From: Hofstenia miamia
Lineage: Eukaryota; Xenacoelomorpha; Acoela; Hofsteniidae
Reading direction: 5' to 3'
DNA: 64,000 nucleotides
Assembly: GCA_900660155.1 (NCBI GenBank)
Contig: CABFPE010000173.1
Span: 471,275 to 535,274, forward strand
Shown here: positions 11,790 to 25,345 of the stretch, in pieces
How positions within the stretch are numbered: the stretch's first letter is position 1
How the letters are laid out: the number at the start of each line of letters is the position of its first letter
Notes under the pieces: model-generated
What the model saw: only the letters and a program-made list of their open reading frames with translations
Told to the model about the DNA's origin: nothing
Databases searched by the model: none
Translations under genes and position numbers: made by a program

Positions 11790-14514
11790 ACACTTAAATT
11801 CATTTGAAGACTTCTGAAATGTGAAGCTAATACTAGTCAAGTGGATAGAATTCTTGTATACAAAAATCTAAGTTGATATGTATTAATGGCGGATCAGTTT
11901 TTTAAATAAGAAAATATTCAAATATTTGTACATAGTCTTTTTACTGTCGTAGTCTTGATTTATCTTATACATCCGAGCAGAGATGCTGTAAGTCCTTTCA
12001 TTTCCTGTTAAAACACTGTTATTTCCACAATGCAAAGCTGTCCTTGTATTTATTTAATAACATGCTATTTCACTACATGAATAACATATGATGCGCTTTT
12101 TTCCTAATTCAACCCTTCATGCGTCATAGTCCTCGATATTTCATTAATAAAGGCATCTTTCAACAGAACAGTATCCAATTGGTTCCTATACATATACATA
12201 TATATAAATATTATTATATACAACCATATAAATATAATGTTAATATCAAATATTGGTTCGACATGTGTTTATTAATTATTGCCCCAAGCCCAACATAATG
12301 CTTGTGTAGTATTCCGACACTTCGACGTTTGCAATATAATGTGTTGCATGCTTGTGGGTCTCCAATGAAAATGCGTTTTATCATAGACTTGTGATATGAT
12401 TGATATATCTATTTCTGCAGCATATTCTTGTCTGCCATGGTAAATCAGGACAAGGTATCTCTTTACAACGAAATCAATTTCTGCTCTTTTGTAAGGCTGA
12501 CAACTGCATGCGTAAGAACTCGGCAACGTTTCGCGGAATAAATTGTCATCTCTAACTGAAACTAATGGAAGTTCCTCATCACTGAATGTTTTGTTACTGA
12601 AGAAGGCACTAACCGTTGACGAGATGTCTATATTGTGAACAGTTGAAAAGATTATTTTTAACGCTTTGCCAAATTTTTATTGCCAACTAATTTTTACGTT
12701 TAGAAGCGCTGTAATATGTCATTTCCAAGCCTAATTATATTATATTAAATGTGTTTTGTAGTGTTTATTTAATCTTATTACATCTCATAATCCACTTTGA
12801 CCTAATGTTCACACGATCCCCACTTGCTTTCCCATGATTAAAGTGAAGTTGTGGTATAAAGGTAACTAGCAAGTGATAGTAAACGCGTTTACATCGTTAG
12901 ACTAGAACGATTTGTGCAAATCATTCTCTCTCTTTTCCTCCAACGCGTGCAACGTCTCCTTAGCAGGCGCGAGAGGATTCCTTCGCTTAGGAGGGAAAGA
13001 GAATTCAAATACCGCTTTCATTGTAATAACTTTCTGTCTGGTGGGTTCGCATTCTCATGCTTATTTGCTATCCAGTCAGAGAGACCCGAACATCTGTGTG
13101 TCTATTGTAAGTTTTTTCTAAATCATATTTACACTATCTCATTTCAATATTTGATTAGCGGTGTTTAAAACAACACATCGTTTCACTATCGATATAATAT
13201 GAAATTCCACTTTGAATACGAGCATCGCATTTTTCCATTGCCGTTTTAATATATTTTAGGCTTTCTTTTTCGTTTGAATGTTATGTACTCTTCTACGCAT
13301 GCAATAGTAACGCAACGTGTGTACGACATTTCCCTCACTGCAACTTAATTCTTTACTAGCTTTTGTGTGGTTTTGTTGTGAGAAGACCTTCGACGCCCCA
13401 AACTAATTCCTTAATTGCATTCTTGTGCCAGTTTATACAGCTTTCCACAAAACAATTTTTTATCCAACTCCTAACATCATTCAATTTAAATGAAGGCTAA
13501 ATTATTTAAATTTAGCAAACTCAGGCTTTTGTCCAACCCCAAATCGGTTTTAGTGTCTAGTTATATTTATATAAGTACACACTTTTCACGTAGGCCCCTA
13601 CTTAATTGATACATATAAGTCCTCAATTATAATGTAGCCAATATTCACAAACTATCTTTCTATTTGGTAGTGCTTTATTTTGCAAGTTTGACTTATTGCT
13701 AATTCTTCATGGTTGTAGCAAATAGCACGTGCTATTTTATTCACTATGTTATTGACTGACAATATTGTTGCTTTGAAATTTGGTCGCTGCGATTCCTTTT
13801 ATAGCCGCGTGTGGCGTTATCCAGCGCTAAACGTACTGTTTGCATTATTTAGTGCTAACAAGTAGTTCGAACATATTGTTTAGTGATTTAGCAATATTTT
13901 AGTACATTTCCAATTTACAAGTGCTCTTAATTCTGGAATCTACTCTTGAATGAAAAAATAATTTTTTTAATTCAACAGTGTTTATGTCTTAGTTAACTCA
14001 CTAGAGTGCTTTCAAGAATATATAATCATAATATATGAATTTTTTATGCTTTGTATAAAACAATATTCAGAAATATTTGAATTTCCAAATTATTTCACCA
14101 TTCCGTTTTTTTGTAGCAAATAGCACTTCTCAAAAATCGTTTGTATTGAAAGAAAAACTTGGAAATCCATAAGCATTTAACAAATGCCTTTGTTGGCATA
14201 GTTGAAAGTACAATCATTTTTTCAATAAATTTCGCATACAAATTATTAGTTGTTATTTTTCCTAATCTATATAAATAACTTTGTTTTTATCAATCTAAAA
14301 AACTGTTGATTTGTCTGTAAACCAATTCGTGCCTGTTGCATTTTCTCTCTTATATCATATAATATAGCTCCTTGGTCCCTGGACATTTCCTTCGTTAAAA
14401 AGGAAGTGTTAAAACCGTGAAAGTTTTTTCTTTGTTCTGCTATAATGAACACTGGTTATAGTTCATCTTCTCTGGATACATGTACACAATTAAGAATTAT
14501 TAAGGGTGGTTACA
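11790..14514. other. ISCU intron, mostly unrecognised
   Basis: Non-coding apart from the candidate promoter and splice donor at 12855-13110. Two overlapping short frames start at 12912 and 12914; neither resembles an FBXW7 or ISCU N-terminus. Confidence 0.35.
12855..13110 (+). promoter_or_regulatory. Candidate TATA promoter and untranslated first exon
   Basis: TATAAA at 12855-12860 precedes a GC-richer patch that ends at a strong splice donor, ATT|GTAAGT, at 13107. This is the layout of a small first exon. It lies within the ISCU intron and on the same strand as the F-box gene, whose first coding exon has an acceptor at 35040, so it could be one of its 5' untranslated exons. Two further donor-bearing patches (19893 and 29029) are equally possible. 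Purely inferred. Confidence 0.2.
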
Positions 14515-14522
14515 ATTACAAG

Positions 14523-14901
14523 CAGTGTTGGCCGATTGAAATCACTCGATTTAAGTAATTGATTTAAATCAAAGCACATTATTAGTTCAATTATTGATTT
14601 AAATCAAGTACACTAAAAGAGATACAAGTAATGTATTCTAGTTGTTTTGAAGTCATTGCCCTAATATTGAATGAATTGGCAAGCTCTGAATGTATTGTTT
14701 TGCATGTTTTTTATCTTCAGTTTATTTAAAATTGATTATGTCATTGTATTTCAAAAATAATGTATCAAAAGGCTTTCAAATATTTACAACATTGGCAGAT
14801 TGTCTGGGTAAAATTGAAATTCAGATAAAAATATCCGATTTAAATAGAAAATCCGATTTTTTTGATTTTTTAAAATTTAATTTGGATTTTTTCCAACACT
14901 G
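14523..14901. mobile_element. Miniature hAT element with internal GATTTAAATC motifs
   Basis: Left end CAGTGTTGGCCGATT, right end ATTTTTTCCAACACTG; the outer CAGTGTTGG is a perfect 9-bp inverted repeat. Flanking 8-mers ATTACAAG and TTTACGAA agree at 5 of 8, compatible with an old duplication. Near the left end the palindrome TGATTTAAATCA occurs twice, and related ATTTAAAT-like strings recur. The open frame inside (14690-14938) runs past the element and is not a gene. 379 bp, non-autonomous. Confidence 0.7.
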
Positions 14902-15097
14902 TTTACGAATGTATATGACATTGCATTCCCGCGGATAAATAACTATGCAACTAATGCGGAACATTGCATGGTATTTAAATCGCCTAGATTTAAAAAATGA
15001 AATTTTTTTACATTTCTTGTATACAATTCTTGACCTTCTTTACGCATTTAAATTGTTTAATAAAACACGTTCACCATAGTGGTCTTGAAATTAGTAT

Positions 15098-15250
15098 TCT
15101 GGCACAATCGGCCATCCGGCATTAATTTTAGCTACTGGCTGAACTTACTAAGGCAAACGCGGATTTAAACATTGAAGAAGAGTGGATATTTTCAGTTAGC
15201 TAATCCGGCAGAATGGCTAATCCGGGGCCTTTCAGGTCCCGATGATACCG
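15098..15250. repeat. ATCCGG-rich patch, probable transposon end
   Basis: Contains CCATCCGGCATTA, TAATCCGGCAG, TAATCCGGGG and ATACCGGATC within 150 bp of otherwise AT-rich DNA. Repeated subterminal motifs of this kind are usual near hAT ends. No clean inverted repeats or target duplication could be paired. Confidence 0.35.
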
Positions 15251-15693
15251 GATCAGTGATGGTCAAATATCATGCAATGAACTTATAACGTGCAGCAGAA
15301 TATTTGTTTGCCTCTGTCCACACCTTCCATAAAACTCTGAGAGATTGCAATTTCAAAAGTGATAGAACCCGCGAAATAGACAACCGCGTAATCGTTTATA
15401 TCATTTTGTTTTTATTTTAAGCAATGCATTTATGAAGCTTGCATATTAATAATATTATATTTGCAAAATATAATGCACATTATTTTTCGTTCAGACTTCT
15501 GTATTTAAATGAGTCTCGCAAGTTTCTTGTTTTTCATCATACTATTTGATGGTAAGTCCATGATATATTCAATGTTAGTCTTTAGCTAAGACATTCAACG
15601 TTCAGTTCTATTTCCTATGTTTCAGCGAGAAAACACTCTTAATCACGTGTTCTAGAAATTTCATTTAAAGCTAAGGTGTACAAAGCGCAAGCA

Positions 15694-15696
<3 letters not shown>

Positions 15697-15725
<29 letters not shown>
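15697..15725. repeat. (AT)n microsatellite
   Basis: Pure AT dinucleotide run in the ISCU intron. Confidence 0.9.
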
Positions 15726-15729
<4 letters not shown>

Positions 15730-16972
15730 TCGTTTATTTTCTGTTTCGCGTTTTTAAACCAAAATTTAGATAGATTTCTTATTTCAACAAAAGTTTGATT
15801 TCTTCAATTTTCTCTCTATTCCATCCGACATATGACATTTTCCGGCTATAACCCAAATTATCTAAAATCAATGTACTATCATTACTCCCATACGTAAAAG
15901 AAAAATTTTATCTACTTTTACATTTAGAAGTTTTCGAACAGTGTAGGAATTTTTTGATGCGTAAATTTTTACGCATTTTAGTTATACTGTATTATTATTT
16001 GTTATTGTTTTAAATTTTGTTGATTTTCTCTGTAATATTGTTGGTATAAAGTATTTTAGACATCTTAGACATATAAATGTCAGTTATGGTATGCTGCCAT
16101 GCCATCATGTACCATATTATGGTGACCATAATAGTGCGATAAAAAATTTTTTATTCACATTATGTATAGAAAACTTAAAAATATAGTCAGAGATAATCCA
16201 TTAATTTATAGTTATATACATTATTTATAATGAGTTTCCACATTTGTTAAGTTCAATGGCAAATTTTGTATCTTATATTTATAATAATTGAATTGATAGA
16301 TACTCATTTTACAAAACTTTTTCATGAAAAAACAACATTTTGATAAGATAACAACATTTAGCCATAAACAGTCTGATGTTCTTTTAAAAAAACCAAACCG
16401 TTTCGCCACATTTTCAAAAAAACGTTCACTGTTTTTTTTATTTGTAGGTAGACTTCTCAAACGCATGGAGACGTCGAAGATGTTCAACAATTTTTCCAGT
16501 ATTTTGACAAATTTTAAGACTTCCCAGGCTGCCAAAAAATAAAGTTGTTGCAAAATCCTAAATATAAGTTGATTCCCATTTGCAATAGTAGATTGCAAAC
16601 AAATATTCACAATTAAATTGTTTCCGATTTTTTTCATGTTTGTACATTACAAAAGGGGTTGTATTGGAAAACAAACAAAAATTATAATTGATTTATTTTA
16701 AAATTTGTTTAAGTGTTTCTGAAGCCTAATCAATTGTTTAGGATATGAGTACAATTTACGATATTACACAAAAATGGTCGTCTTTAACCTGATTTTTAAT
16801 TACAGCTTGTAATTTGGTATTTATTTCGCTATATATTAGAAACCACTTCATTGAATCGCTATTTCCACATGTAACTTATTTCCATTTCATTATCACTCTT
16901 TATATTTTTCATAATGTCCATAATTTATTATATGGCGATTATGGATGCTAACAAATACCATATATTCTATGA

Positions 16973-17425
16973 ATGTGCCGGAATCCGCTATCTGGTAAAA
17001 TCGCCAATTACACAACCTGATCTGTATATCCGGCATCCGGTAAAATGTAGCTTGTTTACCGGATAGCCTATGTGCAATACTATCGTTTTATTTTGAGATA
17101 AAAGTTGATTTAAAATGGAATTTTCGAGGAAAAACAATGCTTATTCCATGATACTCAACTTATCATGCAACAAGTTTTTCTGACAAACCAGGGCGTATTT
17201 TATTTCCTTGATTTGATAATACATTTCCATTTATGCTGAATATTCATTCACTTCGGACGCTTGATGATGGCGATGCTAAAAATTTTATTTTCATACTCAA
17301 GAAGCCGATATTAATTGAGAAATGAGCAATATATTGTCTGGTATCTGATAAATTATCCGGTACCCGGCATTCAAATTATCCAGAATTATCCGGTATATTC
17401 AATTCACTATCCGGATCCCATCCCC
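16973..17425. repeat. Candidate non-autonomous element with TATCCGG motifs
   Basis: Left part carries GCCGGAATCCGCTATCTGG, then TATCCGGCATCCGGTA and TTTACCGGATAG. The right part carries TTATCCGGTACCCGGC, TTATCCGGTATATTC and CTATCCGGATCCCATCCCC. The right end read in reverse (GATGGGATCCGGATAG) resembles the left end, suggesting imperfect inverted repeats. I could not settle a target duplication. Confidence 0.35.
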
Positions 17426-19837
17426 AATATGTTCACGTACCATAAACTGCACCTCTGATTCGAAATTACTCATATCATTGGAACGTGCCTGGCTGTGATG
17501 TACAAAATCTTTAAGTACGCTGAAGCAAAAAGTTCTGTACTAAGATATTAGCAAGTCATTACGATTACAAAGATTAAGTAAGGAGGACTTTTAGCAGTTA
17601 CAATTTTAGAGTATTTTTGGATGATTGTTGAACTATTGTGAGCGGGAACTGCTTAATTTAGAAAAAATATAAGATTTAACAATTATCAAAAGCTAGCCCA
17701 GTAAATAAGGCAGCTCAAGTGTTTGGTGCAGTTTGACGTCATCAATATTGTTCAAAGATATGCGATTTCTAGCACGATATTTTACTTTGTTGAAACTCGA
17801 AATTTTTACACAGATGCGTTGAAAATGTAAATGCCAAAGGTGATTTGTTGAAATATTTTTCTCGGTTTCTGACGTTAACTTCAATGTGTTCTTAACCGGT
17901 CATATCCGATTTTACTACCACAGGTTGGAACAATTTCAATTAAACCCTCATTTAGTGAGATTTCTATTCGTGCAGCATTGCAATGTATTGATTGCGAAAT
18001 TATTCCGCTAGTAGGCGTTTCGGCTCATATTGACTTGCTTCCGGCAATATAATAACATCGATTGAGCTGTTGAAAATATTTACTCCTCAATAGAGCGCTT
18101 GTTTTACGTCATAGGTTTTAAACATTTTTCGTTCATCTGGCAATCTGTTGTTTCCACACTCATCTCTCTATTTTTAATTGTCACTAACACTTACTGCCTG
18201 ATTCCACGCCAGACGATTGCTGATCGACGTTTCACTCCCCAACTATTCAACTTTTTTGCTAAATGTATTAGATTTGCGTAAACAAGGTCATTTCAGTTTC
18301 TAATTGTTTTGCTATTGACGCGCAGTTGAGAGTAACAAATCGATGCTTGTAATTATTTTAATACACAGACGGTTATGCAAATATAGTTTTGGCATTTACG
18401 TTATTGTATCAAACGCTGATGTTAATTTTTATCACGCAAATTAATTTTATCTATATCAACTTTTTAAAGTTTGTCTGCAGCAATGGGTTAAACTTTTTTT
18501 TGGTTTATTTGAAAGGTATTATAATTTGTAACTTAGGGGCTCTTTGAATCCACCATTGAAATTTTAGTGTCACATTGGTATTCCAACTCAACTTGCTAAA
18601 TCTTCGTTGGGATTCGACTCAGCAATGACCCAGAAAACCAATCAAATTTTAAACAAGTGTAATTACACCTAGATAACCGGGCATTTTTGTAATTTTCAAC
18701 CTTAAGCCCTTTATCCAACCTTTTGAATATTATCTTTTCCTGCACCTATTGTGAGATCTCACTTGGTATTATACAGCTGAAGTAGTACATGGAAGGTTTG
18801 TAAAACTGGCCTCAATCCGAACAATTAAAAATTGTTTGAACATCGTGAAATGGTGTTCTTCATTCAAACCAACAGTTGCAATGTTATCCAATGGAAGATA
18901 TTGTAGCTAAGGAGCCATTCCTTAAGTCTCATCATGAGTTTTCAGGCTCTTGTTTCCCTGATCGTCTTCAACTTAACAATGGGAACCACAGTTAAAACTA
19001 TTATTCATACCATCCAAGTGAATAAATATTTATTACAAACTTAAATCAGTGTTTCTGAACTGTGAATCATTCACACAAATATTCATGTTCCCTGAAAGCC
19101 TATTGCTAGAACATGGAATTCTAATAGAAAGTGAACTGCACGTTTGTAATTGACCAAATCAAAGCAGGCTGAACGTGCACTAAGTCATAATGAAATTCAA
19201 TCAATGAGAAAACATATTTACTTCAATTTCTCGCTTACATTGGTCAATTGCCAAAGCAGTTCGCGTCCTGTTACAGTTTTAGAAATCATGTCTAGAGATA
19301 GCTGCTTTAAGTAATTGCGATTTTTGTTTTTTGAGATCAGGTTCGATAATTCGTCTTGCTAAGTGGTGCTAATGACTTCGTATCATAGCAATCACAGGCA
19401 ACACTTGTTAAGCTGCGCCGTGCTTTTTTATACTAATTAACAATTTGAGGTTACAAACCGCAAAAGTAGAAATCCTGATTTATTTATTAATGGGAATAAA
19501 TTAAATTTTCGTCATTTGCCTTTCAAAAAAGTTTCGTTGTTCCTCTAGAATAATTTTGTGTAATTATTTTTTTTGTATTTTTGATTGTTTTCATAATATA
19601 GTAATATGTATTCATTTTGTAACTTGAACTATTTTTCTTGATTTTTAGAGATTTATACATTTAGGGCTTAAATGAGAATGATTCCTGACATTTATATGCT
19701 AATTCAAGGATGATATCGTCGACGCGTCCGCTCAAATCAATTAGCTTCATTTGTTGTTATTTAGTAGCATGTGCGTCTACTGTCATCCTAGCGAACCAAC
19801 ATCCAAATAAGTGCACGTGTATTAGTATACTAGTGTG

Positions 19838-19898
19838 TGTATAAACAAACTTATCACCAATAACTGCGCTTTGTGTTAGAACTCTTTCGCTGGTAAGT
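19838..19898 (+). promoter_or_regulatory. Candidate first-exon donor
   Basis: TATAAA near 19839 and a strong donor, CGCTG|GTAAGT, at 19893. Could be a short untranslated exon for the F-box gene. Sequence context only. Confidence 0.15.
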
Positions 19899-22780
19899 AG
19901 TCGAATCTCCTTTGTTATCCCATTTCTAATTACTAGTGTTCTTTATATCGCGAGACATTTTCCCGTTTTTACTCCCCAATTTTTTCATATTTATTGATAT
20001 TTTTCTTAAATAATCTATCTGCTAACATATTTCGAAGGACGGTATTGATACACCAGGTCACGCTATAGATGGGAAGCTTTCTTCAATTCTTTTTTCTCTA
20101 ATCAAGAAATTTATTACACTGGCATATTTCTAGTTTTTCTGCATTTTTACAGTTTTATTGCACTCATCTTTTTCATTTTAATATAAACCAAGGGCATCAA
20201 TATTTTGGATGTCCTTCATTAAATGCAGTTTGCTTCGTTAAATGCTAAATTAATAGTACTTATGCACTGGTGTATTATTGGATTAATTAGTCATAATTAC
20301 TATTACCTAAGCCAGTAATAATCTTATATGTAATGTGGCTTTTTCCATATTAATCTGATCTTTTTGTGAATTTATCTTAGGACAATGAAATGAGTTTTTA
20401 TTCTAATTTATAATGTTTTAAATTTTGTTAAATTTCCATCCGCATCGATTGGCATTTCCAACTTATTAACTTTTAAGCTTGATCATTAATATTTTTATAT
20501 ACATTGCCTAGGCTTTGTGCTTGTTAAAATCTAATTTATTTTACACAAGTTGTATCTACAGCATTGTAATTTACTGTTCTTTTTAGTCTTTGTTGCTTTA
20601 TTCTTAGTATTTGATTAGTAAATAGGCCAATTCTTAGAATAATTTAAATAAAGTTGGTTTCGTCTGCGCCTATAGTGTCTTTAGTCGTCTAATAGTGTTT
20701 AACACTGTTATGCTAACCTTGTTTTTGACAGTGTAAGCGTGTGCGTTTGTGAGTTTCCCGGAGTCGGAATTGTAGCTTGGATTGATTGTCTGTAGATTGT
20801 ATTATACCTCTTCACTGGACTGAGATCTTAAAGTGTAATTCTACGATTACTCACTCACTGTATGCATTGTGGTAGCATTCACACCTCAAGGTTTGATATT
20901 TATTCTCTATCTCAACGCGTTCAATCAAATGATTCTAAGTGTATCAAATTAGCGAAATCTCTCACCAAGAGTAAACCTATATCGATTTCGTACCGCGTAT
21001 GTTCATTTTTTATAAAACACTTACATTTTATTCTATATCTTCGAGTTTAATAAATTCATTAAATTGTTGATTCATCCAAAATTTAATTTTTACTAATATC
21101 ATATTTGGAGATGTATTCAAAAGTTTTTGACAGTGATTAAATTTTTTAAGAATTTTTCATATCATTCTTAGTGATGTAGCTATCGCAATTACATATTATG
21201 CTATTTTAAAGTTCGAACGTAAAATTTGTATTTTACTGAATGACCACATGTATATCCATACAATTGCTTGATTCCCAACAGTTTTGGATTCCAGTCAACA
21301 ATTGTAATTAATGTATAATGGACCCTGAGATATATTCACACATTTCAAATTATATTGTACATTATATTTAAGAAAGAAATTTATAAAGCTGTGTTAATTG
21401 TTTTGTGCACTGATGGTTATAAAAAATGTTTCTTTGCCCTGACCAACTTTTCAGTGAATACCTTTTATGACGTGTTTACCTTCATTTCATTCAAGGTTTA
21501 GTTTGCTTAGCTGGTAATGTGTAGTTGTATGAACGCAGATAAAAATCCAGTTATTACTTGAACACACTTAGAATGGATGTACTTAGACAAAACAACCCAT
21601 TTTCAGAACCTAAATGTTGTATATTTTTTGTTTAGAAGGATAAACTTTTTTCTTCATTTCATTCGAAACCGAAATCAGCACTTATGTCTATAGCATTGTC
21701 GGCTTATCAAATTTGCATTAAATTTTTCAAGAAAATGTTAATTTTATGTTTTTAGTGTAATTTATATTTTATGAAATGCATTACACCATAGCGTTGCAAT
21801 AAAAAAGTTATTCAAACAAAAGTGACTCATTAACAAGTTTTTTAATTAATGGACAGGCTTTGCTTTCTGGAATAATAGTAAAGGCCACACTCATGATCAA
21901 CCTTGTAGGGAGTATTCTACGTGCTTGTAAAGAAGTTTCTTTACTATACACATTAATTATACAAACAAATCCTTATCATGCTTTCTCACGCAGTAAGCCA
22001 TCTGACATTGATTTATCTCCAACCACAAGTCTCACTCAGCGTTTTCTTTCAATTAATTCCACTGATTTTTCTAAACTAAATAAATAATGAAGCTTCCATG
22101 ACATGGGCTCATAATAATTTTTCCCATTAAGTTGTTAATCGGGCAAACTTGAAAACAGGTAGATTTCTCATAAAATTACTCATTTTTAACGTACTTTACT
22201 TCAGACCATCGGTTCAAGCAAATTATTTCGGAGATTTTTTTTCTGTGAAAATGGCTTTCAGCCAGACTTCTCAACGAGCCGAGCTTAAGCCCTGCATTGG
22301 ATATACCAGTAGATCAAAACGAGCCTTTATTAAGCCAAACTAATTTGTATTTGTGCTTTTTAATTTGTTTATCCAGGTTTTTCTTATTTTTCATTCAATA
22401 TACCTTTTTTATAATCTTATTTTAAAATTTTTATTAAGAAATAAGAAGAGCTATGTAAAAAATTCCTAGAGCGCAATGTTTTAAAAAATAATCGAGCTAA
22501 AATGAGCTTCATTGAATGTTTCTATGTGGCGAGCCGAACCGAAAGTACAAAAAAATAATATATCTGCACCTGTTTTGGCACAAAAATATAATAAACAACG
22601 TTCTTTGTATACGTAATTATCATTTCGTGGACCTCAGATATGACTCAAAACCTTAAGCTGTGTTATAAAAAAAGTGCAAATTTAATTTCGTTTCCATCAG
22701 CATTTTCTTAATGTTGAATTATAAAATCTCCACGCATTTTGAATTTTTTCGAATTGAAATCTATAATTAAAATAAAAATA

Positions 22781-23123
22781 TACTAGCTGTTTGACCCGTG
22801 CTTCGTTCGAGAAATGCATTCAAAAAAGCAGTAAATTCTAAAATTCTTTGCCTCCAGGATTTGAGACAGTAAACGTATTACAACTTATAATGTAGCCAAG
22901 AATTTTATTCCAAAAAATGTCACTTATATAAAGAAATGAAGTATGGGAACATTTAAGTCAATAATTAGTTCACTAATTAAGTAATTTATTAAATGTGCCT
23001 AAAACCTTCAGAAGGTCATGGGGGTTACAAAAATATATGGTGTTGGTACCTAGGTCTAAAAGTTTCTGAGTTATAGGCGGACAAACACACACATTTTGCT
23101 TTAGGATAAATAATAATAATACT
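22781..23123. mobile_element. Decayed LINE-derived short element
   Basis: Starts TACTAGCTGTTTGACCCGTG followed by CTTCGTTCG, and ends with GGCGGACAAACACACACATT and an (ATA)n tail. This head and tail pair is a familiar signature of short non-autonomous retroposons and LINE ends in arthropod, annelid and mollusc genomes. About 340 bp, no coding capacity. I recall the pattern but not a family name. Confidence 0.45.
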
Positions 23124-23124
23124 A

Positions 23125-24340
23125 TGACGTCAACATATGCCCGAAGAATTTTTTACCAGAACTTATGAATATATTTGCAAGAAATTTTTCGTTGCTAAGT
23201 CATTTTGATTATTTTTATATAAACGCATGTTTCTTATAATTTTCTGCGCAATTCGTTTTGAATAAATTTCTTTCAAGGAAATTGGGGTTAGTCCCTTATC
23301 TGAACGTTTCCAAAGAAATTACAATACTTCGATAATTCAAATGCACCTGTTTACCGGAAGAACTCCTATCTTCACAAGCATGGGTCTAATTCAGGTCCTT
23401 CAGACAATGTCCGTGATCATAGACAATTTGAATCAGCATTTTGCTTTTAAAAATGTGATTTTTACAAATATGTAAACGCATTTTTATGTATACATATTCG
23501 ATGTTTGTGGGTTTTCATTTTTGTTTTTAGAAGTGTCCATTTTAAAATACTTATGAAAAAATTTTCAATGAAAAAATTGTCAAAATATTTATAATGAAAA
23601 CACCCTTTTGTTTTAAATCAATATGCATGAATATGACCTATAATACATATGCATAAAAATATATGCATACACATATGTACATGTGTGTGCATTGAGCCCT
23701 GTAAGCTTGTGCGTCTATGTTTGCATCCCATAGATTGTATAATGTTCAATGACATTGTGTATGAATTTGTCTTTCCAAGATTTCCACTGCACGTTTCTTT
23801 TGTAATGTATCTAATAAGAAACATATAGCGACAGTAATTCCCCTCCATAATTTTGTTGTTTGCTTTGCAAGCGATAGTTTATTGGCGCATGAATAATGAC
23901 GTTTTAGTTCTCTCGCTATTAACCTCGTTCTCGTGAAGAATCGAACAGATGGTCACATTCAAAAATTGATATTTGGAAACACATTCCGAAGTAGGGAATT
24001 AAAATCTAGTTTCACTTTATGCCTTCTGCCATTCAATTCCCCTCGCCGCCAACCGCTATTTCCTCCAAGATGCTCTGTCCAAATGCGGCTCTTTCCAGGA
24101 ATTTTCTGCTAAATGCCTTCCCGACGAGCGACTGCTTTTGCATGTCTCCTGAAATTTATTATTATATCCTGTATATACCATCTTAATTAAAGCCATATTT
24201 GCGGCTATCGTCCAATAATATGACTATGCATGTTTTTATAAAAATCATTCATACGTTTTTGACAAAATTGGCATAATTGAAATTACATGATTTTTAAATC
24301 ACAGCAAGAAAATCATGATGAAGCACCCAGTGGTAGTAGA
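23125..24340. other. ISCU intron with a GC-richer island
   Basis: No gene recognised. At about 24005-24150 is a distinctly GC-richer patch (ATTCCCCTCGCCGCC onward) with short open frames on both strands but no match I know. The rest is ordinary AT-rich intron. Confidence 0.3.
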
Positions 24341-24344
24341 AAAA

Positions 24345-25345
24345 ATCTGTAAATAAAGGTGTTTGTACGCGCAGGGGATTTTGTTTACAATCAATGTTCA
24401 TTTAATGAGGAAAAAATCAAGATTGAGTATTTCAGTAATGCAACTCAGACGGGTGGATTATGTAAAAAATATATACTACCAGGAAGTTCAGTAGGGCTAT
24501 ATCCTCCGATGAGAGCAAAATCGACTTATATTTCAGGCGCCTGGAGTACATTAGGAGGCGATCAGAGCTATCCAAGATAGTTTGCTGCAAATACACAACT
24601 TCAGCAATTAGATAATGGCATAGGGGTGCTTTCAGCAAATGGAATGTGCAAGAACATCAAAGTTGATGGAATAATATATTTAGCTAATTATCTGCAAATC
24701 TTACGTGATAATATATTGATAGCCCTCCATTATATGATTTTATTTTTACGAAGAGACGAATCTTGTCACAAATCACGATTCACCAAACAATATTTCGAAG
24801 AAAAGGAGGTAGCCTTTATCCCAAATTAACATGTGCAAAGTCCTAACTTCAATATAATTGAGCATGCTGGTGGAGAATTGAAAGGAAGAGTGGCTAAACG
24901 TCAATCTTCGAATATTGAGGATACTAGGAAAGTGATTGACCAAGAATCTTATGAAATTTTTAGTGACATTTGAAAAACTTCTATATACTGTGCCCATTTG
25001 GATTAACGAAGTGATTCAGCAAAGTTGTTGGGTTATCCGATACTAATAGACTTCTAACTACAACTTTTTCTGTAGTTTAATAATTTTTAGCTGCGCCCAA
25101 TATTAATATTTTTTGTCATTTTTCATTTTATGGTGTCGTTCCATTTCTTTTGTCCAATGTAATTTTTTGTTGCGTTCAGATTTTTTCAAATAAAAATAAT
25201 ATTTTCCTCCATAATTGCTAGGATATCATTTCTAGTTTTCCTAAGCAATCTATTAGAGCTTCATTATCTGATTGTAACATGTGTAGATAATAACCAAAAC
25301 GTAAAAAAATTAATTGTTGTCTCATTACTTTTGTCCATGTCTGTA
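24345..25345 (+). mobile_element. Decayed Tc1/mariner transposon
   Basis: Plus-strand frames give VFVRAGDFVYNQCS (like the VFVRRRPGE.yNp box), then after an unrelated stretch of about 150 bp VLSANGMCKNIKVDGI and YLQILRDNI, then SPNFNIIEHAGGELKGRV, which corresponds to the Tc1 box SPDLNPIEnlW.eLK.rv. The first catalytic region and the helix-turn-helix half are missing. A right-hand end TACTTTTGTCCATGTCTG followed by TA at 25344-25345 fits a Tc1-type terminus and TA target, but no matching left end was found, so the right boundary is provisional. Inactive. Confidence 0.7.

Larger units (their letters stand above)
14910..22780. other. ISCU intron, mostly unrecognised
   Basis: Long AT-rich intronic stretch. 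It holds a (TA)n tract, clusters of ATCCGG motifs (15.1-15.25 kb, 16.97-17.42 kb) and a candidate donor at 19893. The 138-codon minus frame at 16221-16637 is rich in Phe, Lys, Leu and Asn and has no motif; I do not call it a gene. Another GC-richer patch lies at 20.7-21.0 kb. Confidence 0.35.

Noticed and set aside
12912-13168. Overlapping short ORFs as an FBXW7 N-terminal exon
   Set aside because: Neither reading resembles known FBXW7 N-termini, and the in-frame stop at 35068 prevents fusion to the coding exon through the 35040 acceptor.
16221-16637. 138-codon minus-strand ORF
   Set aside because: Composition follows local AT bias (Phe, Leu, Lys, Asn), no motif, no splice or homology support; a plus-strand frame overlaps it equally well.
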